The translations under genes and the position numbers were made by a program. A stretch of DNA of 64,000 bases from Peptococcaceae bacterium BRH_c4b (GTDB taxonomy: Bacteria > Bacillota > Desulfotomaculia > Desulfotomaculales > Desulfocucumaceae), in NCBI GenBank assembly GCA_000961595.1, contig LADO01000018.1, positions 1 through 64,000 on the forward strand. Reading direction: 5' to 3'. The notes beneath the pieces were generated by a model. It was not told the DNA's origin. It searched no databases and saw nothing but the letters and a program-made list of their open reading frames with translations. This document shows positions 53,590-62,712 of this stretch, piece by piece. Position 1 is the stretch's first letter; every line of letters starts with the position of its first letter.

Positions 53590-54933
53590 TTGGAAAAAGA
53601 AGCTTATAGCAGACCCATGGTAATTCCATTTATAGTAATGGTATTTGTGGTAATGCTTATAAGTTTCGTTTTAAAAACAAACATATATGAGCCGGTACTA
53701 AATATCAGCGTCGGTGATACGGTAAGTCCGGAAATGTTTTTTCCGGGTTTTATGACCGGAAATATTAGTTACAGCGTAGGTGAAACAGATGCTGTCAGCG
53801 GTGATCATAAAGCGGTCAACGAAATGAGCTGTGACGCAGGCAGCAGCTCCGCAGTATTTAAATATCCCGGCAAGAGGCTTTTGGAATTTAAGCTTTTCGG
53901 ATTTATCCCCTTAAGCAATATAGTGATAAATGTGGTGGACCCGGTTAAAGTTATACCTGGCGGCCAGTCTATCGGTGTCATGCTACACTCGAAAGGTGTC
54001 ATGGTGGTGGGCATGTCTCCTGTAACCGACAGGGCAGGGAAAAGAATAAATCCTGCAGCGGATGCAGGTATCATGGTGGGAGACGTAATACTTAGCATCG
54101 ACGGTATCATGGTAAAAAGCGATGAACAGGTCAAGGCACTGGTTAGTTTGGGTAAGGAAAATACCTTGACAATAGTTCTAAAGCGGGGCAGTAATAATAT
54201 AAAGGTTACGGTCAAACCAGTTATTTGCAGTGAAACCGGCAGCTATCGAATTGGCCTGTATGTTCGCGACGGAACTGCCGGAGTTGGCACCTTAAGCTTT
54301 TATCACACGTCGAGCAGGTGTTACGGAGCCCTCGGGCACGTAATCAACGATGCGGATACAGCCATGAAAATCGACATGGCCGAAGGAAAAATTGTGGGGG
54401 CCAGTGTAAAGGGAATCCATCCAGGCCGGAAAGGCAAACCCGGGGAAAAGGTAGGCATGTTTAACGGATCCAGGGATATAACGGGGAGCATAGTAAAAAA
54501 CACGCCTTTTGGAATTTTTGGTGAACTGGATAAACCCGTGGTCAACCCTTTTTACAAGGAAGCGCTGCCGGTGGCTTTTAGTTATCAGATCAAAAAGGGC
54601 CCGGCTGAAATCATGACCGTCCTGGAGGATAACAGGGTGGAAAAGTATAATATTGAAATTCAGGAAATACTGAGTCCCCCTGTCCGGGACGGAAAGGGTC
54701 TGATTATAAAGGTAACGGACAAAAAATTGTTACAGAAAAGTGGGGGCATAATACAGGGCATGAGCGGCAGTCCCATAATTCAAAACGGCATGCTAGTGGG
54801 CGCAGTTACCCATGTAATCGTAAACGATCCCACCCGGGGCTACGGTGTTCTGGCGGAATGGATGCTGCAGGAAGCCGGAATCTTGCATGCGGATGTTAAT
54901 CAAGGTACAGGAATCAGGCAAAAAGCGGCCTGA
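53590..54933 (+). CDS. spoIVB: SpoIVB peptidase (S55 family)
   Basis: 447 residues from TTG 53590; GTG 53584 is too close to the GGGGG site. An N-terminal membrane helix (about 10-28) acts as anchor or signal. A PDZ domain (AADAGIMVGDVILSIDGIMV) is followed by the S55 serine-protease domain, with His250 in GALGHVIND and the nucleophile region GMSGSPIIQ at about 391-398. It is secreted from the forespore and signals sigma-K activation in the mother cell. It precedes spo0A, the usual order. Confidence 0.93.
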   Translation: MEKEAYSRPMVIPFIVMVFVVMLISFVLKTNIYEPVLNISVGDTVSPEMFFPGFMTGNISYSVGETDAVSGDHKAVNEMSCDAGSSSAVFKYPGKRLLEFKLFGFIPLSNIVINVVDPVKVIPGGQSIGVMLHSKGVMVVGMSPVTDRAGKRINPAADAGIMVGDVILSIDGIMVKSDEQVKALVSLGKENTLTIVLKRGSNNIKVTVKPVICSETGSYRIGLYVRDGTAGVGTLSFYHTSSRCYGALGHVINDADTAMKIDMAEGKIVGASVKGIHPGRKGKPGEKVGMFNGSRDITGSIVKNTPFGIFGELDKPVVNPFYKEALPVAFSYQIKKGPAEIMTVLEDNRVEKYNIEIQEILSPPVRDGKGLIIKVTDKKLLQKSGGIIQGMSGSPIIQNGMLVGAVTHVIVNDPTRGYGVLAEWMLQEAGILHADVNQGTGIRQKAA

Positions 54934-55080
54934 TTCCTTTTTTATAAATTTTTTTCGAATTTGTTTGCAAATGTTCAAAAAAACGTCAGAAATGGCGATA
55001 TATTTATGGTTTTTATAATTTTTTGAATAAATCAAACAGTAACAATATGTAAATGATGGAAAAAATTAATTTTTTTGATA

Positions 55081-55108
55081 GAAGGACTTTTATAAAGTAC
55101 CGTCGAAT
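55081..55108 (+). promoter_or_regulatory. Sigma-H-type promoter of spo0A
   Basis: GAAGGACTT, 12 nt, then GTCGAAT. This matches the sigma-H consensus RnAGGAwWW-N11-12-RnnGAAT except for one base in the -35 element. It lies 62 bp before the spo0A start, as with the sporulation promoter of B. subtilis spo0A. Confidence 0.75.
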
Positions 55109-55169
55109 GAATTGGGTATTAATTCCTATATAGATAAAAAGAGAAAAATATTCAGGAGGCGGGAATCTA

Positions 55170-55940
55170 ATGATGCGAAAGTTAATTAAATTGGTTATCG
55201 CGGACGATAACCGGGAATTTTGCGAGTTGCTTAAAGAATTTATTGCCCAGCAGGATGATCTCGCGCTGGCGGGAATTGCTGGCAATGGTCTGGAAGCACT
55301 GGATCTCATCGAGCAGCATAATCCTGATATTGTGGTCTTAGATATCATTATGCCCCATCTCGACGGGATTGGCGTACTGGAAAGACTTGCTTCCGGCAAT
55401 ATGCCTCAGCGGCCTAGGGTAATCATGCTTACTGCCTTTGGGCAGGAGACAGTGACTCAGCGTGCGGTGGAACTTGGGGCGGATTATTATATACTTAAAC
55501 CATTTGATTTTTCCGTTCTGGCTACCAGGATTCGCCAATTGGCTGAAGGTCTGAACGTTTCCAGTTATATTAATACGGTAAAACCCAAAAATCTGGATGT
55601 AGCTGTAACTAATATTATACATGAGATGGGCGTGCCAGCTCATATTAAAGGCTATCATTACCTTCGGGACGCTATCCTGATGGTTGTAAACGAGGTAAAT
55701 CTATTGGGCGCAGTAACCAAGGAGCTTTATCCCATGATCGCCATGAAATACCAAACTACCCCCAGCAGGGTGGAAAGGGCCATCCGCCACGCCATTGAAC
55801 TGGCCTGGGACAGGGGCAACGTGGAGATGATGACCAAATTTTTCGGCTACACTATTAATCTGGAGCGCGGCAAGCCCACCAACTCGGAATTCATCGCGAT
55901 GGTGGCGGACAAGCTAAGGATTGAGGCAAAAGTAAGCTAG
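55170..55940 (+). CDS. spo0A: Sporulation response regulator Spo0A
   Basis: 256 residues with AGGAGGCGGG ahead of two adjacent ATG codons. A receiver domain with acidic pocket (IADDN), phospho-acceptor Asp58 ([12 protein letters not shown]), Thr in MLTAFG and Lys in ILKPFD. The C-terminal Spo0A DNA-binding domain contains [20 protein letters not shown] and the recognition helix region [18 protein letters not shown]. It is the master switch into sporulation and receives phosphate from kinases like the two in this window. Confidence 0.97.
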   Translation: MMRKLIKLVIADDNREFCELLKEFIAQQDDLALAGIAGNGLEALDLIEQHNPDIVVLDIIMPHLDGIGVLERLASGNMPQRPRVIMLTAFGQETVTQRAVELGADYYILKPFDFSVLATRIRQLAEGLNVSSYINTVKPKNLDVAVTNIIHEMGVPAHIKGYHYLRDAILMVVNEVNLLGAVTKELYPMIAMKYQTTPSRVERAIRHAIELAWDRGNVEMMTKFFGYTINLERGKPTNSEFIAMVADKLRIEAKVS

Positions 55941-55983
55941 CCCCAAAGGATTTGGTACACATAGAATTCTTTTAATGCTGCTT

Positions 55984-56037
55984 AACACCGAGAGTTTATT
56001 GGTTTATTATAATCAATAAGCTCGGAGGTGTTTTTTA
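55984..56037 (+). terminator. Terminator after spo0A
   Basis: A long, imperfect stem (AACACCGAG... with ...CTCGGAGGTGTT) followed by TTTTTT. Confidence 0.7.
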
Positions 56038-56067
56038 TTTAAAACAAAATACCGCGTAGGTGAATAA

Positions 56068-56532
56068 ATGATCATTATCAACAACGGAAATTTTTTTACT
56101 AATGAGCAGATAGAAAAGATTATCAAGCTTTTAGGCCGGGATTATAAACCGAATAAAATGGTAATTTATGAAACCAGGCTTGACATGCTAAGGCATTTCT
56201 TTAAATGCTATAATTTTTCATTAGAAGAATTCCGGGGCAAACTGGAGGGCAGTTACGATGAATCTACTGATACCGTTTATGTTTGTATATTCGCGCAAAC
56301 TGACGACGGCGACGATTTCCACAGCAAACAGCTGTATTCATTGCATGCCATGGTTCATGAGTTAAGACACAGGTACCAGGCCGTGCGGGACATGTATACC
56401 TCCAGTGCTGCTGAAGAAAAATCCGAAGACGACGCTGACAGATATGCAACGGATATAGTCAACCGTAAATCCGCTAGGATTAAAGAAATTATGGGCTGGC
56501 AGGAGGAATGGTTTGTTGAAGAGGAGGACTAA
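56068..56532 (+). CDS. DUF3920-like putative zinc metallopeptidase
   Basis: 154 residues with GTAGGTG ahead of the ATG. The motif HAMVHELRHRYQ contains HExxH, and EDDADRYATDIV about 25 residues later could give the third ligand. This resembles DUF3920/ImmA-type small metallopeptidases of the cytosol. It has no signal peptide or partner regulator next to it, so a role in stress or sporulation is only a guess. Confidence 0.65.
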   Translation: MIIINNGNFFTNEQIEKIIKLLGRDYKPNKMVIYETRLDMLRHFFKCYNFSLEEFRGKLEGSYDESTDTVYVCIFAQTDDGDDFHSKQLYSLHAMVHELRHRYQAVRDMYTSSAAEEKSEDDADRYATDIVNRKSARIKEIMGWQEEWFVEEED

Positions 56533-56744
56533 AATTTTTAATAGCTGTGAATTATAATAATGGTTTTAAATATAAAAATCTGATTTAATTAATGATCTTT
56601 ATATGCAATGGCGAGATTTGTCGAGTGGACCTTTGTTAAGTTGCGCACATGTTATAATTCGCCGTTTATCACGTCTTTATACGACAGGAGTTATCTTGAC
56701 TGCCATTCACAATAAATGTAAAATGTTTAGTATGTGTAAAGGCG

Positions 56745-57875
56745 GTGTTAAAAATGCACTATAAAGGCACGGTTAGGGTGGACAAGCGCACCAAGAATCT
56801 GGTTAAACGTCTGTCTCCCAACGAGATAGCCATCATCGACCACAGTGAACTGGACGATGTGGCGGCCCGGGCGCTTCTCGCCGGCAGGGTCAAAGTAGTG
56901 GTAAATGCCGCCCGGTCCCTCAGCGATAAATATCCCAACCCCGGCCCATTGACCCTGGTAAAGGCCGGGGTAGTGCTGCTGGACAATGTGGGTGAACAGG
57001 TGATGGATGCTGTCCGTGAGGGGCAAACGGTGGAGATAATTAATGAAGAAATATATTGTGAGGGCCTCCCGGTGGCCTCGGGCAAGTTACTGACCCTTAG
57101 GGAAATTGAGCAGAAAATGGAACAGGTCAGAAGTAATATGCAGGAGGTTATTTCTGATTTTGTGGTCAACACCCTGGATTATGCCAGGACTGAAATCGGC
57201 CTGATTAACGGTGAATATAAAATCCCTCCGGTAACCACCGCCTTTCAGGGAAGACATGCCCTGATCGTGGTGCGGGGGCAAAACTATAAGGAAGATTTAA
57301 ACGCTATTAAATCATACATCGATGATGTCAGGCCGGTACTGGTGGGTGTGGACGGCGGAGCCGACGCATTGTGGGAATTCGGTTATAAACCGGATATCAT
57401 CGTGGGTGATATGGACAGTGTATCGGATAACGTGCTACAGGACGGTTCCGAACTTGTGGTACATGCTTATCAGAACGGCAAGGCGCCGGGACTGGAAAGG
57501 GTCAAATCCCTTGGTCTTAGTGCCAGGGTTTTTGCGGCTCCGGGGACCAGCGAGGATATCGCCATGCTGCTAGCCTATGAATATGGTGCCGAGCTGATAG
57601 TGGCCGTGGGTACCCACTCCAACGTGCAGGATTTTTTAGAAAAAGGCAGAAAAGGTATGGCCAGTACCTTTTTAGTCAGGCTAAAGGTCGGGACGAAGCT
57701 GGTGGACGCCAAAGGCGTGAGCAAACTATACCGGAACCGGGTTAAGGCCCGCTATCTGGCCCAGATTGTACTGGCCGCGCTCTTACCGGTGGCGGTGATT
57801 GTAATGATTACCCCATCTACCAGGCAGCTTTTCAGGTTATTATATTTGCAATTTAAACTTTTATTCGCTACATAA
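56745..57875 (+). CDS. steA: SteA-like cytokinetic ring protein
   Basis: 376 residues. The N-terminal half (GTVRVDKRTKNLVKRLSPNE, IAIIDHSELDDVAARALL) is typical of SteA. The central domain is thiamine pyrophosphokinase-like (VLVGVDGGADALWEFGYKPD, IIVGDMDSVSD). A C-terminal membrane helix (about 339-360) anchors it. ATG at 56745 or an ATG at 56754 could be used. In corynebacteria SteA acts with SteB at the septum with peptidoglycan turnover. Here it is followed by a SteB-like gene, two glycosyltransferases and no other division genes. Confidence 0.88.
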   Translation: MLKMHYKGTVRVDKRTKNLVKRLSPNEIAIIDHSELDDVAARALLAGRVKVVVNAARSLSDKYPNPGPLTLVKAGVVLLDNVGEQVMDAVREGQTVEIINEEIYCEGLPVASGKLLTLREIEQKMEQVRSNMQEVISDFVVNTLDYARTEIGLINGEYKIPPVTTAFQGRHALIVVRGQNYKEDLNAIKSYIDDVRPVLVGVDGGADALWEFGYKPDIIVGDMDSVSDNVLQDGSELVVHAYQNGKAPGLERVKSLGLSARVFAAPGTSEDIAMLLAYEYGAELIVAVGTHSNVQDFLEKGRKGMASTFLVRLKVGTKLVDAKGVSKLYRNRVKARYLAQIVLAALLPVAVIVMITPSTRQLFRLLYLQFKLLFAT

Positions 57876-57918
57876 TCCCGGGGACGGGCAATCCCCGCTT
57901 TTTTCTGGGGGTGCTAAA

Positions 57919-58851
57919 GTGTTTTTCAACCTAAGGTATCATATAGCTTCGCTAGTTGCCGTATTCCTGGCCCTGGGCATAGGTATACTGATTGGCAGTA
58001 CACTGCCTGGCAACGATGCCCTGATGAAACAGCAAAAACAGCTCAGTGACCATCTGGAGGTCCAACTGGATTCGTTGCTAAAGAGGAACGAGGCAGTGCA
58101 AGTAAGAGCCAGCAGCCTGGAAATGGATAACAATATACAAAGGCAGTTTGAAAAACAGATTTTACCGGCGCTTATAGCCGGAAAGCTTCAGGGCCACAAT
58201 ATAGCCCTCATTGAAACCAACGGTTACGGTTTTCCCGAGGATCTTACCCAGACGCTGCAGGCCGCCGGCGCCAGTGTGCAGTCGGTTACCACCATACTGA
58301 ACGGCCTTGAGGTGGGGGATAAAAATAAGTTGCTTACTGCATTGAACTGGCAAGACATGAAAGATGAAGACATTGCTCCGCGCCTTGCGGCGGAAATGGC
58401 CAGATCGGTGGCAGAGGGGGACGGGAAAAAGATTTTGGCTACACTGGCCCAGTTAGAAATGATTAAAACCCAGGGCACATATGGCATACCCCTGAGCGAT
58501 GTGGTAATCGTCGGCGGCAGCGTGGACGAAAGTATGATTAAAGCCGAGAGTGTTGACATTCCCATCATAGATTATTTTCAAGGCAAAAAAATTACCGTTT
58601 TCGGTACGGAACAGTCCGGGGTCATGCATTCCTATATGAAGGATTACCAGAAAAAAAGGATTAGCACGGTGGACAATGTTGAATCCATCCCGGGCCAGGT
58701 GGCCCTGGTGCTGGCCATATCCGGCAAGCCCGGCCATTACGGCATAAAATCCACCGCCCAGAAATTGCTGCCCGCGCTGGATGATGCGGAGGGTGTTGTA
58801 AGTGGAGGAAAGACAACCAAAGCGGGTGTCGGTACTAATACCCGCTCATAA
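57919..58851 (+). CDS. SteB/MctB-like protein (copper transporter family annotation)
   Basis: 310 residues. An N-terminal membrane helix (about 9-27, VAVFLALGIGILIGSTLPG), then a coiled-coil (QQKQLSDHLEVQLDSLLKRNE) and an alpha/beta extracytoplasmic domain. The family is often annotated as copper transporter MctB, but no metal motif is visible. Placement after steA supports a SteB role in cell division or envelope. The end overlaps the glycosyltransferase start. Confidence 0.85.
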   Translation: MFFNLRYHIASLVAVFLALGIGILIGSTLPGNDALMKQQKQLSDHLEVQLDSLLKRNEAVQVRASSLEMDNNIQRQFEKQILPALIAGKLQGHNIALIETNGYGFPEDLTQTLQAAGASVQSVTTILNGLEVGDKNKLLTALNWQDMKDEDIAPRLAAEMARSVAEGDGKKILATLAQLEMIKTQGTYGIPLSDVVIVGGSVDESMIKAESVDIPIIDYFQGKKITVFGTEQSGVMHSYMKDYQKKRISTVDNVESIPGQVALVLAISGKPGHYGIKSTAQKLLPALDDAEGVVSGGKTTKAGVGTNTRS

Positions 58852-59482
58852 TGAGGAAGACAGTATTTTTGATACAGTAACCGCTGCTTTTGCCCTGCCT
58901 GGCGTAAGTCAGGTGGTGGTGGTGGACGACGCCTCATCCGACCGTACATCCGAAATGGCGGAAAAAGCCGGTGCAACGGTGAAAGTGTTGCAGGTCAACG
59001 GTGGTAAGGGGGCTGCCATGAACGCTGGAGCCTCGCTGGTGGATGGCGACGTAGTGCTCCTGCTGGACGGCGACCTGGGGTCTTCCGCTGACGGGGCTGC
59101 TCCATTACTGGAACCGGTGTTGGACGGAGAGGCCGACATGACGGTGGCGGTTTTTCCCAGGACTGGTAGAAAAGGCGGCTTCGGCCTGGTGAAGGGCCTT
59201 GCCCGGGGTGGTATCAAGTATTATACCGGGCTTGAAATGACGGCGCCACTTTCCGGGCAGCGGGCTATGAACCGTCAGGCCTTTGAGGCGGTCCTGCCCT
59301 TCGCCGAAGGTTACGGAGTTGAGGTGGCGCTTACGGTTAAGGCCGCCGCTAGTGGTTTCAGGGTGAAGGAAGTTCCGGTTATCATGACCCACAAGGAAAC
59401 GGGCAGGGATTTGAAGGGCTTCATACACCGGGGCAGGCAGTTTAACGATGTATTAAGAACCCTGCTAAGTATAAGGAAATAA
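58802..59482 (+). CDS. Glycosyltransferase family 2 protein
   Basis: 226 residues from GTG, with GGAGGGTG ahead and a 50-bp overlap with the SteB-like gene. GT-A fold: VSVLIPAHNEEDSI, VVVDDASSDRTSEM, and a metal-binding DGDLG (VLLLDGDLG). There is no membrane segment. It may transfer a sugar to a polyprenyl phosphate or a wall polymer. The overlap makes co-expression with steA/steB likely. Confidence 0.9.
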   Translation: MEERQPKRVSVLIPAHNEEDSIFDTVTAAFALPGVSQVVVVDDASSDRTSEMAEKAGATVKVLQVNGGKGAAMNAGASLVDGDVVLLLDGDLGSSADGAAPLLEPVLDGEADMTVAVFPRTGRKGGFGLVKGLARGGIKYYTGLEMTAPLSGQRAMNRQAFEAVLPFAEGYGVEVALTVKAAASGFRVKEVPVIMTHKETGRDLKGFIHRGRQFNDVLRTLLSIRK

Positions 59483-59507
59483 AACCAAAAACAGTATAGC
59501 TACATAT

Positions 59508-59571
59508 GGAAATCTAGGGACGGTTCTTGAATTGAATCTAGATTCAATTCAAGAACCGTCCCTAGATTTCC
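59508..59571. repeat. 64-bp perfect palindrome within 11-bp direct repeats
   Basis: Arms 59508-59539 and 59540-59571 are exact complements with no loop. They contain TAGGGACGGTTCTTGAA. The sequence TAGCTACATAT flanks the region at 59497-59507 and 59601-59611, as a target duplication would. The GGGACGG core matches the repeats near 24.4 and 24.8 kb. Confidence 0.9.
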
Positions 59572-59631
59572 GATTTCCAATAATATTTTCAATAACACTG
59601 TAGCTACATATTAAACCGGGGTGTGCGTTGA

Positions 59632-60477
59632 TTGAACAGTTACCACTTGCAGGATAATGTTCTCCTGTATACCGCAGTATTTTTTGCCGGGGGCTGGCTG
59701 TTCTGCCGCCTGACTGTAAAGGCAGTAATGAATATGATAGCCGAAGCCGGATTTGTCCGGCCCAATTACAGGGGCGATGAAATTCCGGTGGGGGCAGGTC
59801 TGGTTTTTTTTCTGAGCGCCCTTGCCGTGTATACAGCGGCCTTTATTTTTCTTCCAGATGATTTTCAGTACAAAATATTTAGCAACCTGCTGGCTCTGGC
59901 CTGTTTTACCCTGCTGGGGCTGATTGACGATGTTTGGGGCAGCAGGTCGGTAACGGGGATCAAAGGGCACCTGCTGAGTTTGTGCAGGGGACGGCTTACC
60001 ACCGGGGGGTTGAAAGCTGCAGGCGGTGGTGTGATGGGTCTGTTGCTGGCGGCTTCCGCCGGTGATTGGACTTTGATACCGCTAAATGCACTGATTATTG
60101 CTTTATCCGTAAATAGCATCAATCTGATGGATCTCCGTCCGGGCCGGGCGGGGAAGGTGTTTTTGCTGTTGTGGCTGGTGTTGCTGGCGGCCATGCCCGG
60201 CAGGGTGGAAATGATCCTGACGGCGGTTGTAGCCGGTGCTCTAATGGCCTATTTGCCCTATGACATGAAAGCCCGTGCCATGATGGGCGACACCGGCGCC
60301 AACGCCCTGGGCGCTTGCCTGGGTATGGCCGTGGTCTGGCTGCTGGAAACCCCTTATAAGGTTGTTTACCTTTTGCTGCTCATTGCTTTTCATATTTTCA
60401 CCGAAAAGTATTCTCTCACCAGGATTATCGCCGAAAATCGCTTGCTTAATTATCTGGATGAGCTGGGCAGGGGTTAA
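59632..60477 (+). CDS. MraY/WecA-like polyprenyl-phosphate glycosylphosphotransferase
   Basis: 281 residues from TTG. About nine membrane helices. Family motifs GLIDDVWGSRSVTGIKGHL (Asp-Asp), NSINLMDLRPGRAGK and MMGDTGANALG. Enzymes of this family move a sugar-phosphate onto undecaprenyl phosphate. The usual NLTDGLDG is changed to NLMDLRPGRAG, so the donor may differ from that of MraY or WecA. It follows the steA/steB/GT2 genes, which suggests a shared envelope pathway. Confidence 0.88.
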   Translation: MNSYHLQDNVLLYTAVFFAGGWLFCRLTVKAVMNMIAEAGFVRPNYRGDEIPVGAGLVFFLSALAVYTAAFIFLPDDFQYKIFSNLLALACFTLLGLIDDVWGSRSVTGIKGHLLSLCRGRLTTGGLKAAGGGVMGLLLAASAGDWTLIPLNALIIALSVNSINLMDLRPGRAGKVFLLLWLVLLAAMPGRVEMILTAVVAGALMAYLPYDMKARAMMGDTGANALGACLGMAVVWLLETPYKVVYLLLLIAFHIFTEKYSLTRIIAENRLLNYLDELGRG

Positions 60478-60517
60478 TATACTGAATAAATTAATAATTT
60501 AGTGTCAAAACATTTAT

Positions 60518-60555
60518 AAAACAAGGCCAGAAATGATTTCTGGCCTTGTTTTATG
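60518..60555 (+). terminator. Terminator before the kor operon
   Basis: A near-perfect 16-bp stem (AAACAAGGCCAGAAAT and its complement) followed by TTTTATG. Confidence 0.85.
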
Positions 60556-60681
60556 TTTAATAAAGGCGGGCTGGTCAATAATATTAATCTAGGCAGGGAT
60601 ACAGATATACAGAAGGTACTCTACGCTCAAAATTGTATCGGAAGGCAACAGATAAACCGTTTTATCAGGGGAGGGACTTTG

Positions 60682-60909
60682 TTGGGACGTGTAACATTCA
60701 GGGAAAACCGCTGCAAGGGCTGTGAGCTGTGCAAGGCTTTTTGCCCCAAGGGAATTATTGTTATGGCTAGCCGGATTAACAGTATGGGTTTCCACCCGGC
60801 CACAGTGGAGGAAGAAGATATGAACAAATGCACAGGGTGTGCTATCTGCGCCCGGATGTGTCCCGACCTGGTGATCGAAGTGGAGAAGGAGGAGAAAAAG
60901 GTTGGCTAA
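60682..60909 (+). CDS. korD: 2-oxoacid:ferredoxin oxidoreductase, ferredoxin-like delta subunit
   Basis: 75 residues from TTG 60682, correctly placed after GGGGAGGGAC; TTG 60679 is an alternative, and the frame is open further up. Two [4Fe-4S] motifs: CKGCELCKAFCPKG and CTGCAICARMCPD. It carries electrons from the catalytic subunits to ferredoxin. The end overlaps the alpha-subunit start by 8 bp. Confidence 0.92.
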   Translation: MGRVTFRENRCKGCELCKAFCPKGIIVMASRINSMGFHPATVEEEDMNKCTGCAICARMCPDLVIEVEKEEKKVG

Positions 60910-61966
60910 GATGTTGATGAAAGGTAATGAGGCCATCGGCGAGGGCGCCATCAGGGCCGGCTGCCGCTATTTCTTCGGCTATCCCATCACACCTCAGAGT
61001 GAACTGCCCCACTATCTGGCCAAAAAGATGCCGGAAGTGGGTGGTCTTTACCTGCAGGCAGAGAGCGAGACTGCTTCCATCAATATGGTCTTCGGCGCGG
61101 CAGGGGCCGGGGCCAGGGTAATGACCTCTTCCTCCGGACCGGGCATCAGCCTTATGCAGGAGGGTATTTCCTACCTGGCCGGGGCGGAACTGCCCTGTGT
61201 AATTGTTAATATTATCCGGGGTGGCCCCGGGTTGGGCAATATTGCCCCCGCCCAGTCCGACTACTTTCAGGCTGTTAAAGGCGGCGGTCACGGGGATTAC
61301 AGGTTAATAGTGCTGGCCCCGGCCTCGGTGCAGGAAATTATCGACCTCATGGGGGACGCCTTTGACCTGGCGGACAAATACCGTAACCCGGTAATGCTTA
61401 TGGGTGACGGGGTGCTGGGCCAGATGATGGAGCCTGTGGAACTGGCCGGAGAAAAGGAAATTACCATTCCTAAAAAGCCCTGGGCCTCCACCGGACGCAT
61501 GGGACGTAAGGATAAAAGGCTGATTAGCTCGTTGCAAATCGTACCCGAAAACTGTGAAAAGCACAATATAAAACTCTTCGAAAAATACGCCGTGGCCGGG
61601 CAGAATGAGCAACGCTGGGAAGAATACTGCCTGGAAGACGCGGAACTGGTACTGGTGGCCTTCGGCACCGCGGCCAGGATTTGTAAGGCTGTGGTAGATA
61701 CCTGCCGGGCAGAGGGCAGGGCGGTGGGCCTGTTAAGGCCGGTTACCCTGTGGCCGTTCCCGGTAAAAGCTTTTGAAAAAACCATTGCCACAGCCAAACG
61801 CTATCTCTCCGTGGAAATGAGTATGGGCCAGATGGTGGAAGACGTCAGGCTGGCGGTAAACGGGCGCAGGCCGGTGAGTTTTTACGGCCGGGTGGGCGGC
61901 ATGCTGCCCGTGGCCAGGGACATATACAATGAGGTTCAAAAATTATTAGCCCGGGGTAAAGCATAA
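60902..61966 (+). CDS. korA: 2-oxoacid:ferredoxin oxidoreductase alpha subunit (KorA/VorB type)
   Basis: 354 residues from TTG. The N-terminal pyrimidine-binding domain begins KGNEAIGEGAIRAGCRYFFG and includes the YPITPQSE and TSSSGPGISLMQEG stretches. The C-terminal domain (VAFGTAARICKAVV) is the usual domain II. It is very close in pattern to subunits annotated as VorB (3-methyl-2-oxobutanoate oxidoreductase) or KorA (2-oxoglutarate). The substrate cannot be fixed by sequence reading. The gene order D-A-B-C is standard. Confidence 0.92.
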   Translation: MAKMLMKGNEAIGEGAIRAGCRYFFGYPITPQSELPHYLAKKMPEVGGLYLQAESETASINMVFGAAGAGARVMTSSSGPGISLMQEGISYLAGAELPCVIVNIIRGGPGLGNIAPAQSDYFQAVKGGGHGDYRLIVLAPASVQEIIDLMGDAFDLADKYRNPVMLMGDGVLGQMMEPVELAGEKEITIPKKPWASTGRMGRKDKRLISSLQIVPENCEKHNIKLFEKYAVAGQNEQRWEEYCLEDAELVLVAFGTAARICKAVVDTCRAEGRAVGLLRPVTLWPFPVKAFEKTIATAKRYLSVEMSMGQMVEDVRLAVNGRRPVSFYGRVGGMLPVARDIYNEVQKLLARGKA

Positions 61967-62712
61967 TGGAAAAGGTATTCACACGGCCTAATTCGCTTAA
62001 AGATATGCCCATGCATTACTGCCCGGGCTGCACCCACGGCATTGTGCACCGGCTGGTGGCGGAAGTGATAGACGAAATGGATATGTTTGACCGGGCCATT
62101 GCCGTGGCGTCGGTGGGCTGCTCCGTTTTTGCCTACGAGTATTTTTACTGCGACGCCTACCAGGCTTCTCACGGCAGGGCGCCTGCGGTGGCCACGGGTA
62201 TCAAGAGGGTGTTGCCGGACCGCCTGGTATTTACCTACCAGGGAGACGGCGATTTGGCTTCCATCGGTACGGGCGAGGTTGTGCATGCCGCTGCCCGGGG
62301 CGAAAAATTTACTGCTATTTATATAAATAATGCCATATATGGCATGACCGGCGGGCAGATGGCCCCTACCTCACTGATGGGACAGGTTACCATCACCACC
62401 CCTTATGGCCGGGACAGGGAAAATAACGGCTTCCCGGTGCGCATGAGCGAAATGCTGGCATTGCTGGACGGCAGCGCCTACGTGACCAGGGTGTCGGTGC
62501 ACAGCCCGGCCAGCGTGGGCAAGGCCAAAAAGGCAATCAGAAAGGCCTTTGAGGTGCAAATGGCGGGTCTGGGCTTTTCCATTGTGGAAGTGCTTTCCTC
62601 CTGCCCCACCAACTGGGGCCTGCCTCCACTAAAAGCACTGAAGTGGCTGGAGGAAAACATGATACCCTATTACCCGCTGGGTGAATTAAAAATAGCTGCG
62701 GAGGTGGTATAA
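61966..62712 (+). CDS. korB: 2-oxoacid:ferredoxin oxidoreductase beta subunit (thiamine-diphosphate domain)
   Basis: 248 residues. YCPGCTHGIVHRL contributes the [4Fe-4S]/ThDP region, and YQGDGDLASIGTGEVVHAA plus NNAIYGMTGGQMAP form the ThDP-Mg motif. The start overlaps the stop of the alpha gene by one base. It catalyses oxidative decarboxylation to the acyl-CoA. Confidence 0.93.
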   Translation: MEKVFTRPNSLKDMPMHYCPGCTHGIVHRLVAEVIDEMDMFDRAIAVASVGCSVFAYEYFYCDAYQASHGRAPAVATGIKRVLPDRLVFTYQGDGDLASIGTGEVVHAAARGEKFTAIYINNAIYGMTGGQMAPTSLMGQVTITTPYGRDRENNGFPVRMSEMLALLDGSAYVTRVSVHSPASVGKAKKAIRKAFEVQMAGLGFSIVEVLSSCPTNWGLPPLKALKWLEENMIPYYPLGELKIAAEVV

